From contig CAYGWX010000015.1 of NCBI GenBank assembly GCA_964353855.1, positions 1 to 41,288 of the forward strand: a stretch of DNA of 41,288 nt, in the 5' to 3' direction. The translations under genes and the position numbers were made by a program. The notes under the pieces were generated by a model. That model was given only the letters and a program-made list of their open reading frames with translations, was not told the DNA's origin and made no database searches. Positions 8,406 to 14,966 of the stretch are shown here, piece by piece (the first letter of the stretch is position 1; each line of letters opens with the position of its first letter). Source of the DNA: CAYGWX01 sp964353855 [NCBI: uncultured bacterium] (GTDB lineage Bacteria > Edwardsbacteria > CAYGWX01).

Positions 8406-10844
8406 GTGAACCCCAAAACACACCCCCTACCCCCTCTTGATAGAGGGGAAAGAACACGCCTGCCCGCACCCCATGCGAGCCCTTCCGCTCAGGGGAAACC
8501 CGGCAGGCGGTTCGGCATTTATCTCGCCCTCTCCACCCTCCTCCTCGTCACGGGGGCGGGGTGGGGACAGGGGAAGGAGTGGAAGTGGCTGACGGGAGGT
8601 TACTTGAGATCAATAAAAATGGTCGGGCTAAACGGATGGGCTATAGGATATCAAGGAATAATCCTGCACACGAGCGATGGTGGCACTTCTTGGGAGATCC
8701 AAACGAGTGGAACCTCTTACAATCTCAGAGATGTTTCCTTTTCAGATGTAAAGTACGGCTGGGCCGTCGGCGATAATGCGATAGCCCTAAAAACGGTTAA
8801 CGGGGGCACTTCCTGGCAAGTGCTACCTCAAATAAGGCCGTGGCCCGTATTCTACCGTGTTTGTAGCATTGACTCGATGCATGTCTGGATCACAAGCAGC
8901 GAAGATTCTATACTTATGTCAACTAACGGTGGGACAACTTTTGAGACATATCAAATATCCCCACTAAGCATATTCTACTTGGGGGTTGACTTCGTCGACA
9001 CCCTGAGGGGATGGGCCTGCGGCACAGGCGGATGGCGTATCTCAAAGACCACAGACGGGGGGAGAACCTGGACGACTCGCCAAGATAGCTACGGGACAGG
9101 TTACGATTTGGATATGATAGATAGTTTAAATGGATGGGCTGCAATAGGTGGCGGAACTCTCCTTCGCACTGATGACGGCTGGAATACATGGATACCCCAG
9201 AATACAAATAGTTCAGCAGGTCTCGATGGCATTTCTTTTTGGGACAGTTTAACGGGCATAACCGTGGGTGGTCAAAACGGCAATCTTGCAACTATTATTA
9301 GAACAACAAACGGAGGCGCCGTTTGGACTGTACAGCCACAGATAACGCAGAACTTCGAGTTTTATGGCGTTTCCACCTTTCTCAATACAAATGCAATGAT
9401 CTGCGGTGAATCAGGGTCACTTATAAAGACGACCGACAATGGTGCAAACTGGACTGTGGTGCGGAATGCAGATATAAAGAATTTCAGCTTATTTAACACT
9501 TATTTTTATGATAAGAATCTCGGCTGGTCTGTAGGCACGAATGGGGCCATAACTCATACGGCTAACGGAGGAACAGTTTGGAGAAGACAGGTTTCAGGCA
9601 CCTTCTCCTTCCTTTACGGCGTCATCTTCGCCGACTCCCAATACGGCAAGATATGCACCGATGGCGGAGGCGTCTTAGGTACCCGCAACGGAGGGAACAC
9701 CTGGGCCGGAGAGTCCACCGGAGCCGCCTCGTCCTTATGGAGCATCGACTACCCGGATACCGCCTTTGCCGTAGCCGTAGGCGGATACTACGGGCCATTC
9801 GACAGTTCGACGGTTAGACAGTTCGACGGTTCGACGGTAACTGAGGTTCCTCCGGTTAAACAGTTAGAGATGCTGAAACAAGTTCAGCATGACGAGGAGA
9901 AGGGGATTCGCAATGACACCTTACCCCTAAAGGAAACCAGCCTGGACCGCTGTAAACGGCGGGGGAGGCAGGAAGGGGGAAATCCCACGGCCGCTTACCG
10001 GACCATCACCCGAACCACCAACGGGGGAGCGACCTGGCTCGCCCAGAACACCAACGCGAACCCGCTGTACGGGGTCAAGTTCATCACCCGAAGCCACGGC
10101 TGGGCCTGCGGGGACGGGGGCACCGTGCTCCACACCACGGACCTTGGGGCCACCTGGCAGACCCAGAGCACCGGGGTGACCAACGGCCTGTACTGGATCA
10201 CGTTCCAGGACACCCTGCACGGCTGGGCCTGCGGGAGCGGGGGCAGGGTCCTCTGGACCACGGACGGGGGGAACGCCTGGAACATCGGGAACAGCGGGGT
10301 CACCCAGTACCTGAACAGTATCGCGTTCACGGACACCCTTACGGGCTTCGCAGTCTCGGACAACGGGCTCATCATCCGGAGCACGGACGGAGGGAGGAAC
10401 TGGACTCCGGACACCAGCAAGGTCTACGCCAACCTGACCGCAGTCTGCGCCCTGGATTCCACGCACGTCTGGACCGTGGGGAGCTTCGGGATGGTGCTGG
10501 GCTGGGGGGAAGCCGGGAACACAGGAATAGAAGAAAGAGTTCAAGGGGTCGAGGGTTCAAGGGTTCAAGAAACGGCCTTAGGACAGAGCTATCCGAACCC
10601 GACGAGGGGGATAGCGTCGTTTGAGTATGAGTTGGGCAAGGCCGGGAAGGTGAGGGTGAAGGTCTACAACGTCGCGGGCCAAGTCGTTAGGACCCTGGTA
10701 GAGGGGATGGAGCCAGCCGGGAGGCATATCGTGACTTGGGACGGGAGAGATGCCTTCGGCAGGAAGGCGGGTAGCGGGACGTATTTCTACTGCTTAGAGG
10801 CTGGAGACAGGAAAGCGGTGCGGAAGATGGTGGTAATTCGTTAG
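8406..10844 (+). CDS. Secreted YCF48/photosystem II assembly factor-like beta-propeller with FlgD/Por-type C-terminal domain
   Basis: The protein is built from many YCF48-type blades with the repeating core GWA.G..G.I..T.DGG.TW, followed from about 10580 by a FlgD/type IX sorting-like domain (SYPNPTRG..YNVAGQVVRTL..WDGRD). Such proteins in FCB bacteria are exported and cell-surface bound; no specific ligand can be named. A hydrophobic signal (FGIYLALSTLLLVTGAG) begins some 30 residues after the start. I chose GTG 8406 because GAGGAG lies six bases upstream; ATG 8346 gives an 832-residue version but has no ribosome site. The residues between start and signal derive from a dispersed repeat (8417-8453). 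About 200 bases at 9795-9995 interrupt a blade with octamer and palindromic repeats, all in frame. The first half is visibly poorer in GC than the second. Confidence 0.8.
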   Translation: MNPKTHPLPPLDRGERTRLPAPHASPSAQGKPGRRFGIYLALSTLLLVTGAGWGQGKEWKWLTGGYLRSIKMVGLNGWAIGYQGIILHTSDGGTSWEIQTSGTSYNLRDVSFSDVKYGWAVGDNAIALKTVNGGTSWQVLPQIRPWPVFYRVCSIDSMHVWITSSEDSILMSTNGGTTFETYQISPLSIFYLGVDFVDTLRGWACGTGGWRISKTTDGGRTWTTRQDSYGTGYDLDMIDSLNGWAAIGGGTLLRTDDGWNTWIPQNTNSSAGLDGISFWDSLTGITVGGQNGNLATIIRTTNGGAVWTVQPQITQNFEFYGVSTFLNTNAMICGESGSLIKTTDNGANWTVVRNADIKNFSLFNTYFYDKNLGWSVGTNGAITHTANGGTVWRRQVSGTFSFLYGVIFADSQYGKICTDGGGVLGTRNGGNTWAGESTGAASSLWSIDYPDTAFAVAVGGYYGPFDSSTVRQFDGSTVTEVPPVKQLEMLKQVQHDEEKGIRNDTLPLKETSLDRCKRRGRQEGGNPTAAYRTITRTTNGGATWLAQNTNANPLYGVKFITRSHGWACGDGGTVLHTTDLGATWQTQSTGVTNGLYWITFQDTLHGWACGSGGRVLWTTDGGNAWNIGNSGVTQYLNSIAFTDTLTGFAVSDNGLIIRSTDGGRNWTPDTSKVYANLTAVCALDSTHVWTVGSFGMVLGWGEAGNTGIEERVQGVEGSRVQETALGQSYPNPTRGIASFEYELGKAGKVRVKVYNVAGQVVRTLVEGMEPAGRHIVTWDGRDAFGRKAGSGTYFYCLEAGDRKAVRKMVVIR
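8417..8453 (+). repeat. CCCCCT..AGAGGGG repeat inside the N-terminal coding region
   Basis: The sequence AACACACCCCCTACCCCCTC followed by TTGATAGAGGGG resembles the right modules at 8157 and 12216. It is read in frame as the segment THPLPPLDRGER of the propeller protein, ahead of its signal peptide. Confidence 0.6.
9801..9840 (+). repeat. Octanucleotide tandem repeat GACRGTTN, copy 2, inside a CDS
   Basis: Five 8-base units (GACAGTTC, GACGGTTA, GACAGTTC, GACGGTTC, GACGGTAA) lie within the YCF48-like gene and are translated as DSSTVRQFDGSTVT. Because the unit is not a multiple of three, gain or loss of one unit would shift the frame. Confidence 0.85.
9867..9899 (+). repeat. Palindromic CTGAAAC-type repeat inside a CDS
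   Basis: GAGATGCTGAAACAAG followed by TTCAGCATGACGAGGAG belongs to the same family as the copies at 10900-11113 and, inverted, at 41191-41215. It is translated in frame as EMLKQVQHDEE within the YCF48-like protein. Confidence 0.85.
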
Positions 10845-10899
10845 ACGTGAGGCGTAAGGAGAAAAAGACGAAAAGAACCCACGAAGAATGATAGCAAAA

Positions 10900-11113
10900 G
10901 AGATCCTGAAACGAGTTCAGGATGACGAGAGGATAAAAGAGACCTGAGACAAGTTTCCCGAAACGAGTTCGGAACTGGCGGCTTAACGGGGCGAGAGATG
11001 CTGAGTCAAGCTCAGCATGACGGGAGGGGAATATGTGTCTTTACGTTACCTAACGAGATCCTGAAACAAGTTCAGGATGACGAGTTAAGAACCAAGTTCA
11101 GAATGACGAGGAG
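10900..11113 (+). repeat. Cluster of palindromic GATCCTGAA/TTCAGGATGAC repeats
   Basis: This 272-base gap between two genes holds full copies at 10900-10932, 10995-11027 and 11055-11084, a diverged copy at about 10958-10972, and a half copy at 11091-11113. Each full copy has the arms GATCCTGAA and TTCAGGATGAC (or the GATGCTGA / TCAGCATGAC variant, where both arms change together and keep pairing). The paired changes imply that the hairpin itself is maintained or that sub-families spread as units. The last half copy supplies GAGGAG, the ribosome site of the Nudix gene. Confidence 0.85.
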
Positions 11114-11116
11114 AAA

Positions 11117-11623
11117 GTGAAACGTGATAAGGTCTGGGGACCGGGGCTGGTGGAGTGCTTTCTGTTCAGGGGTCCCGATAAATCGGGATCTCCACTACGC
11201 TACGAGAAGAAGGGCAAGACGGAATACCTGATGCTCAAGCGGAGCGCCAAGGTCGTGTTCCCCGGGATGTGGCAGTGCGTGGTCGGGACATTAGACCCGG
11301 GAGAAGAAATACTAAAAGGGATGAAACGTGAAATCAAGGAAGAGACGGGACTCGTGCCCAGGAAAATATGGTGGTTAGAGTCCTCGGCCGTAGCCTACAG
11401 GCCCAAGATGGACCGGCTCCTTCCCGTAGCTTTCTTCGCGGGTGAGGTAGGCTATGAGAAAAAGGTCAAGCTCTCTGACGAGCACGTGGCTTACAAGTGG
11501 GTGCCGTTCCTAACAGCCATGAGGATGCTCCGGTGGAGGACACAGAAAATCGCTATCGCGGAAACGGATCAGGCGATCGTAAGGGGTGAAGAAAAACTAA
11601 GGAAAGACTTGGAAATCGGTTAG
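11117..11623 (+). CDS. Nudix hydrolase
   Basis: The 168-residue protein carries a complete Nudix box, G-x5-E-x7-REIKEETGL, in the segment from GTLDPGEE to EETGL (about residues 57-79); the glutamates bind the Mg2+ used to cleave nucleoside-diphosphate-linked substrates. The substrate cannot be read from sequence. The start is GTG 11117, with GAGGAG at 11108-11113 donated by an upstream palindromic repeat. A stretch of 36 bases (11170-11205), read as GPDKSGSPLRYE, is a dispersed repeat placed between the first beta strand and the EYLMLKRS strand, where most Nudix proteins have a short loop; it keeps the frame and probably only lengthens the loop. The stop codon overlaps an octamer repeat. Confidence 0.85.
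   Translation: MKRDKVWGPGLVECFLFRGPDKSGSPLRYEKKGKTEYLMLKRSAKVVFPGMWQCVVGTLDPGEEILKGMKREIKEETGLVPRKIWWLESSAVAYRPKMDRLLPVAFFAGEVGYEKKVKLSDEHVAYKWVPFLTAMRMLRWRTQKIAIAETDQAIVRGEEKLRKDLEIG
11170..11206 (+). repeat. Dispersed TCCCGAT..ATCGGGA repeat within the Nudix CDS
   Basis: GTCCCGATAAATCGGGATC is followed by TCCACTACGCTACGA. The reverse complement of the whole 35 bases recurs at 41237-41271 with only about three changes, so the segment is a mobile or dispersed repeat that has been absorbed into the reading frame. Confidence 0.8.
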
Positions 11624-11654
11624 ACCGTTAGACGGTTGGACGGGTAGACAGTAA
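11623..11654 (+). repeat. Octanucleotide tandem repeat GACRGTTN, copy 3
   Basis: The units GACCGTTA, GACGGTTG, GACGGGTA and GACAGTAA start on the last base of the Nudix stop codon and lie 40 bases ahead of the terminator at 11695. Confidence 0.8.
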
Positions 11655-11694
11655 AAAAGGTTAGTCGGTTTTATCGGTTGGCCGGGTAAAGGGA

Positions 11695-11735
11695 AAGGAG
11701 GGTAAAGAACGGTCTTTACCCTCCTTATTTATTTC
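11695..11735. terminator. Bidirectional intrinsic terminator between convergent genes
   Basis: A perfect 14-bp stem (AAGGAGGGTAAAGA with TCTTTACCCTCCTT) encloses an ACGG loop and is followed by ATTTATTT. It lies between the Nudix gene (plus) and the small secreted protein gene (minus), whose stops face each other, so it likely serves both. Confidence 0.75.
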
Positions 11736-11741
11736 AGACAA

Positions 11742-12122
11742 TCAGCTCTTTTGCCGCGTGGCTTTCTCGGTGCCCATTCGAGTCTCGCCTTGCGGGGTCC
11801 AGAATCCGGAGAGGGAGCCGTCGGAGGAGGCCTTGTAAACCACCACCCCGCACGAGGCATTGCCGTTCGTCCAGTAGGCCACGGAGAGCTGGTCGCCCAC
11901 CTTAAGGCCGATGCCTTCATAGGTTCCACCCTGGCCGATGGTCCAAGAAAGGTTGTAGACGCTGCCCTGTTTTGTGATGGTCAGTGTGCCTTGGTATTCG
12001 CCCTCTGCCCCGGGGCTCGTGCCGGTGACCTGGAAAGTGCCAGGGAAGGGGTCCTTGTCAGCGGCCAGGGCAAGGGGGGAAAGGACCAGGAGCGCGGTCA
12101 GAACGAACGATAGAGTTTTCAT
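11742..12122 (-). CDS. Small secreted protein of unknown function
   Basis: The 126-residue protein has a clear signal peptide (MKTLSFVLTALLVLSPLALA, cleavage likely after ALA) and a mature part rich in Gly, Thr and Ser with alternating polar residues, as in a small beta-barrel or beta-sandwich. The pattern GTFQVTGTSPG..Y.GTLTITKQG..Y.L.W..G....G.GL..GD.L.VAYW suggests a lipocalin-like or fibronectin-binding fold, but I do not recognise a named family. ATG 12122 is preferred over the upstream in-frame ATG at 12152 because AAAGGA lies four bases before it and the signal peptide then starts at residue 1. A PQQ-propeller gene lies upstream on the same strand, with a composite repeat between them. 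Confidence 0.7.
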   Translation of the reverse strand: MKTLSFVLTALLVLSPLALAADKDPFPGTFQVTGTSPGAEGEYQGTLTITKQGSVYNLSWTIGQGGTYEGIGLKVGDQLSVAYWTNGNASCGVVVYKASSDGSLSGFWTPQGETRMGTEKATRQKS

Positions 12123-12159
12123 GGCATCCTTTCGTAGAAATGGGGGACACATTATTTGA

Positions 12160-12252
12160 ATCCCGCCCGCCTACCCTAAAAAAAAGACATGGAAACCGTG
12201 AGTCCGATATTCTGACCTCACCCCCAACCCCTCTCCCGTCGGGAGAGGGGAG
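12160..12252 (+). repeat. Composite dispersed repeat, copy 2
   Basis: The left module ATCCCGCCCGCC..ACCCTAAAA (12160-12181) differs from the copy at 8101 by one base. The right module starts CCTCACCCC at 12216, exactly 56 bases after the left start as in copy 1, and forms a CCCCTCTCCC / GGGAGAGGGG hairpin. The middle 34 bases match copy 1 at fewer than half of the positions. Confidence 0.7.
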
Positions 12253-12293
12253 TCTTTCATTTTAAGGACAGGTCACATTTTCAATTACATTAC

Positions 12294-13727
12294 TCATTTG
12301 GTGAGACCGTTGTGAGCGGCGTTGCCGCCCCACATGTGCCAGCCGTCGTCCGAAGGGTCCCCGGTCTCTATCCCGTAGATCGTCCCGTTGTCCGTGGTAA
12401 AGAAGACCTGGCCCTTGGCTACCGCCGGCTGGAAGCGGACCGGCTCACCGGCCTTGTAGGACCAGAGGGGTTTGCCGTCAGAGATATTATAAGCCAGGAC
12501 CTCTCCTTCCGAGGAGCCCACGAAGAGCTTCTTCTCGGTCAGAGAGGGGGGAGTGAGTGCGCGGCCACCGGCATTCTTATCCTTGGGCACATACTTTTGC
12601 TCCCAGAGCTTCTTTCCGGATTTAGCGTCTACGCACTGGAGATTATCCCCCATAGCTTGATAGGAGTTCCCCCTGTGAATCATCGGCCGGGAGCCCTGGT
12701 AGGCCCAAACCCCGGAGACGGAGGAAACCCCGAGGTTGCCCTCAGCCTGATGAAGCTTGGCTGCGGCCGGGGCCGAGGAGAAGCCCACCGAGGCGTCAGC
12801 AGCCTTCTGGGCCGCGGCATAGCGGGAGGTCTTGTCCACGCTCAGGTAGTCAGCCCTCTGCTTGGCCCAGAGGTCCTTGTCGATCTGTTTTCCCTGGGCT
12901 TTTTCCATTCTTGCCAGACCCTCATATTGAACGGTTTTATCCCCGTCCTTTCGGGCCTCACGCAGGCTAAGGTAAACCTGGCCGTCATAAACCATCGGAG
13001 CCGAGGTAGCGTTCTTCTTGTCGGACCAGAGGAGTTTGCCGCTGGCCTCCTCGAAGCGGTACACCGTTCCGTCCAGGACCGTGGCATAGACCGAACCCTG
13101 GTCAACCACCGGAGCCGTGATCAGCTCGCCGGTGATCTGGGCTTTCCAGTAATCCTTCCCATCCTTGAGTCCCATGCAGGCCAGGTAATGGTGTCCGTCC
13201 TGCCCGGGATAGGCCATGTAGACGCGGTCGTTCTCAATCGCGGGCTGGCTCATCAAAGGGTCGCCGAGCCACTTCTGCCAGACCAGCTCCCCGGTCCGGG
13301 CCTTGAGGATATAGAGGATGCAGGACTCGGTGTTGAACCCGCAGTAGCCGTCCTTGACCACGGCCGCGGTCGGACCGTCGTCCCCGGTATGGAAGCGCCA
13401 GATGACTTTCCCGGTGGTTGCGTCCAAAGCGTAAAACTCGTAGGAGCCGAAGCCCCCGCCCACGAAGATCATACCCTCCCAGTAGGCCGGGGTGGCGAGG
13501 GGCTTGTTATCGGGCAGGTGAAGTTTCCATCCGCGTCTGCCGTCAGGGGTCTTGAACACCGACGGGGTAAAGCCTTTGGGGTTCATGGTGGTACTGGCTT
13601 GTCCCCCCTTCCCCACGGCAGGGGTAGCCGTGTTCTGCTGGGCCTGCTTCTGGACGTACTCCGCAAAGGCGAACGCGGAGAGAATCGAAAGCAGGATGCA
13701 GAGAAACAAAAGGTTGCGGCGATTCAT
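12294..13727 (-). CDS. Secreted PQQ-like beta-propeller repeat protein
   Basis: The 477-residue protein has a signal peptide (NLLFLCILLSILSAFAFA) and at least five PQQ/quinoprotein-type blades marked by A..G...W motifs: LDATTGKVIWRF, LKARTGELVWQK, FEEASGKLLWSD, VDAKSGKKLWEQ and NISDGKPLWSYK. A charged, alanine-rich helical insert (about residues 270-320) breaks the propeller. It resembles BamB-like and outer-envelope PQQ repeat proteins; there are no visible PQQ-dehydrogenase catalytic residues, so a binding or scaffold role in the envelope is more likely than enzymatic activity. AAGGAG lies about six bases before the ATG. It is transcribed divergently from the cobalamin adenosyltransferase gene and possibly together with the downstream small secreted protein. 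Confidence 0.8.
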   Translation of the reverse strand: MNRRNLLFLCILLSILSAFAFAEYVQKQAQQNTATPAVGKGGQASTTMNPKGFTPSVFKTPDGRRGWKLHLPDNKPLATPAYWEGMIFVGGGFGSYEFYALDATTGKVIWRFHTGDDGPTAAVVKDGYCGFNTESCILYILKARTGELVWQKWLGDPLMSQPAIENDRVYMAYPGQDGHHYLACMGLKDGKDYWKAQITGELITAPVVDQGSVYATVLDGTVYRFEEASGKLLWSDKKNATSAPMVYDGQVYLSLREARKDGDKTVQYEGLARMEKAQGKQIDKDLWAKQRADYLSVDKTSRYAAAQKAADASVGFSSAPAAAKLHQAEGNLGVSSVSGVWAYQGSRPMIHRGNSYQAMGDNLQCVDAKSGKKLWEQKYVPKDKNAGGRALTPPSLTEKKLFVGSSEGEVLAYNISDGKPLWSYKAGEPVRFQPAVAKGQVFFTTDNGTIYGIETGDPSDDGWHMWGGNAAHNGLTK

Positions 13728-13777
13728 TGGTGTGCTCCTTTCTGAAAAAAGCGTTAACGATTAGTTGAGGCGTCTTG

Positions 13778-13807
13778 ATTCTACCATAATCAATACCCTT
13801 GAAACAA
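13778..13807 (-). promoter_or_regulatory. Possible promoter for the PQQ-propeller gene
   Basis: On the minus strand TTGTTT (13807-13802) is followed after 18 bases by TAGAAT (13783-13778), preceded by TATGG as in an extended -10. The -35 match is poor, so this is tentative. Confidence 0.3.
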
Positions 13808-13879
13808 TGGCTTTATTCCCTGAAAGAGAGCGCTTATTCCCCTTAGGGAGGAAGGGCTAAATTCTTACAAACAGGGAGG

Positions 13880-13908
13880 TTGACTTTTGTAGCCGAGTAT
13901 GTTAAACT
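13880..13908 (+). promoter_or_regulatory. Sigma70-type promoter for the cobalamin/mutase operon
   Basis: TTGACT at 13880-13885 and TAAACT at 13903-13908 are 17 bases apart, with TGT directly before the -10, the same design as at 260 and 33891. Transcription would begin near 13914-13916, that is, right at the ATG at 13917, which suggests a leaderless message unless another promoter lies upstream. A GGGAGG at 13874-13879 lies upstream of this start site. Confidence 0.5.
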
Positions 13909-13916
13909 ATGTTGTT

Positions 13917-14438
13917 ATGGCAAGAGGCCTCATTCACGTTTACACCGGGACCGGCAAGGGGAAAACCACCTCCTCCTTGGGTCTGGCCCTGAGAGCCATC
14001 GGGCACGGTTGGAAGGTCTTCATGGTGCAGTTCATGAAGGGGAAAGGCTCCTACGGGGAGATGAGCATCGCGAACACCCTTCCGGGGTTCACCCTGATCC
14101 AGGCCGGACTTCCCACCTGGGTGAAGAAGGGACAGCCCTCTGAGGGAGACCTGAAGGCCGCCCGGGAGGGCTATGAGAAGGCGAAGCAGGCCCTGACCTC
14201 GGGCGAGTACCAGCTGGTAATCCTGGACGAGATTAACGTGGCCATCGACCACGGTTTGTTCAGCGCAGACGAAGTGGCCGAGATGATCAGGGCCAAGGGC
14301 GAATCGACGGAGATGGTCCTGACCGGGCGGTACGCGGATGAGAAGATCATCCAGATGGCGGACTACGTGAGCGAGATCAAGCAGGTGAAGCATCCCTTCC
14401 AGAAGGGAATCAGCGCCCGGGAAGGCATCGAGTACTGA
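13917..14438 (+). CDS. cobO: Cob(I)yrinic acid a,c-diamide adenosyltransferase (BtuR/CobO type)
   Basis: The 173-residue enzyme belongs to the CobO/CobA/BtuR family, which uses ATP to add the 5'-deoxyadenosyl group to cobalt, giving adenosylcobalamin. Its P-loop is GTGKGKTTSSLG near the N-terminus, followed by MVQFMKGKGSYGE, the ILDEIN segment (Walker B type) and the C-terminal VKHPFQKGISAREGIEY that marks the family. It stands first in a run that includes MeaB and two B12-dependent mutases, so it probably supplies and repairs their cofactor. ATG 13917 begins directly before the conserved region; ATG 13899 would add six residues but overlaps the predicted promoter. Confidence 0.9.
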   Translation: MARGLIHVYTGTGKGKTTSSLGLALRAIGHGWKVFMVQFMKGKGSYGEMSIANTLPGFTLIQAGLPTWVKKGQPSEGDLKAAREGYEKAKQALTSGEYQLVILDEINVAIDHGLFSADEVAEMIRAKGESTEMVLTGRYADEKIIQMADYVSEIKQVKHPFQKGISAREGIEY

Positions 14439-14452
14439 AGGAAGGGGATCTC

Positions 14453-14965
14453 ATGGAAGCTCTGGAAGCCATCCTCACCCGGCGAAGTATCCGACAATAC
14501 ACCCCCCGGAACGTCCAAGAGGCCCTGGTGAAAGTGCTGCTGGAAGCCGGGATGAGCGCACCCTCGACAAGCAACCTCCAGCCCTGGCATTTCGTGGTCA
14601 TCAAAGACCACCGGGTGCTTTGCGAGATTCCCAAGTTCCATCCCTATTCCGAGATGCTCAAGCAGGCCCCGCTCGCCATCCTGGTCTGCGGGGACCTGAG
14701 CGTTCAGAAGCAGGAGGGCTATGTGGTCCAGGACTGCTCCGCGGCCACCCAGAACATCCTGCTCGCGGCGCATGCCAAAAAGTTAGGAGCGGTGTGGCTG
14801 GGTATTTATCCCAAGGATGCCCGCGTCGCAGGCATCCGGAAGCTTTTCGGCCTTCCCGGCCACATCCTTCCAGTCTCCCTTATTGCCATCGGCTTTCCGG
14901 CGGAACATAAGGAGAAAGAAAACCGCTTCAAGGCTTCGAGGGTGCACACCAACCGCTGGACTTAG
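14453..14965 (+). CDS. Nitroreductase-family protein
   Basis: This 170-residue FMN protein has the usual nitroreductase motifs: RRSIRQY near the N-terminus for FMN phosphate binding, APSTSNLQPWHFVV, and KLGAVWLGIYP in the C-terminal half. Members reduce nitro compounds, quinones or enones with NAD(P)H. Some nitroreductase relatives (BluB) make the lower ligand of B12, and the location between cobO and meaB makes a cofactor-linked job worth a look, but this protein is shorter than BluB and I see no specific BluB signature. It follows cobO by 14 bases and ends one base before meaB. Confidence 0.85.
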   Translation: MEALEAILTRRSIRQYTPRNVQEALVKVLLEAGMSAPSTSNLQPWHFVVIKDHRVLCEIPKFHPYSEMLKQAPLAILVCGDLSVQKQEGYVVQDCSAATQNILLAAHAKKLGAVWLGIYPKDARVAGIRKLFGLPGHILPVSLIAIGFPAEHKEKENRFKASRVHTNRWT

Positions 14966-14966
14966 A

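Noticed and set aside
12228-12252. Hairpin CCCCTCTCCC/GGGAGAGGGG as terminator of the PQQ gene
   Set aside because: No T tract follows on the minus strand, and the hairpin is part of a dispersed repeat.
12312-13745. A 477-codon plus-strand frame opposite the PQQ-propeller gene
   Set aside because: It is the antisense shadow of a real gene with signal peptide and repeated blades; its own translation shows no domain and is rich in Gly, Arg, Leu and Val as expected from a shadow frame.
14817-14966. Upstream extension of the MeaB reading frame
   Set aside because: It would overlap the nitroreductase by 150 bases, and the conserved MeaB N-terminus starts at 14967.
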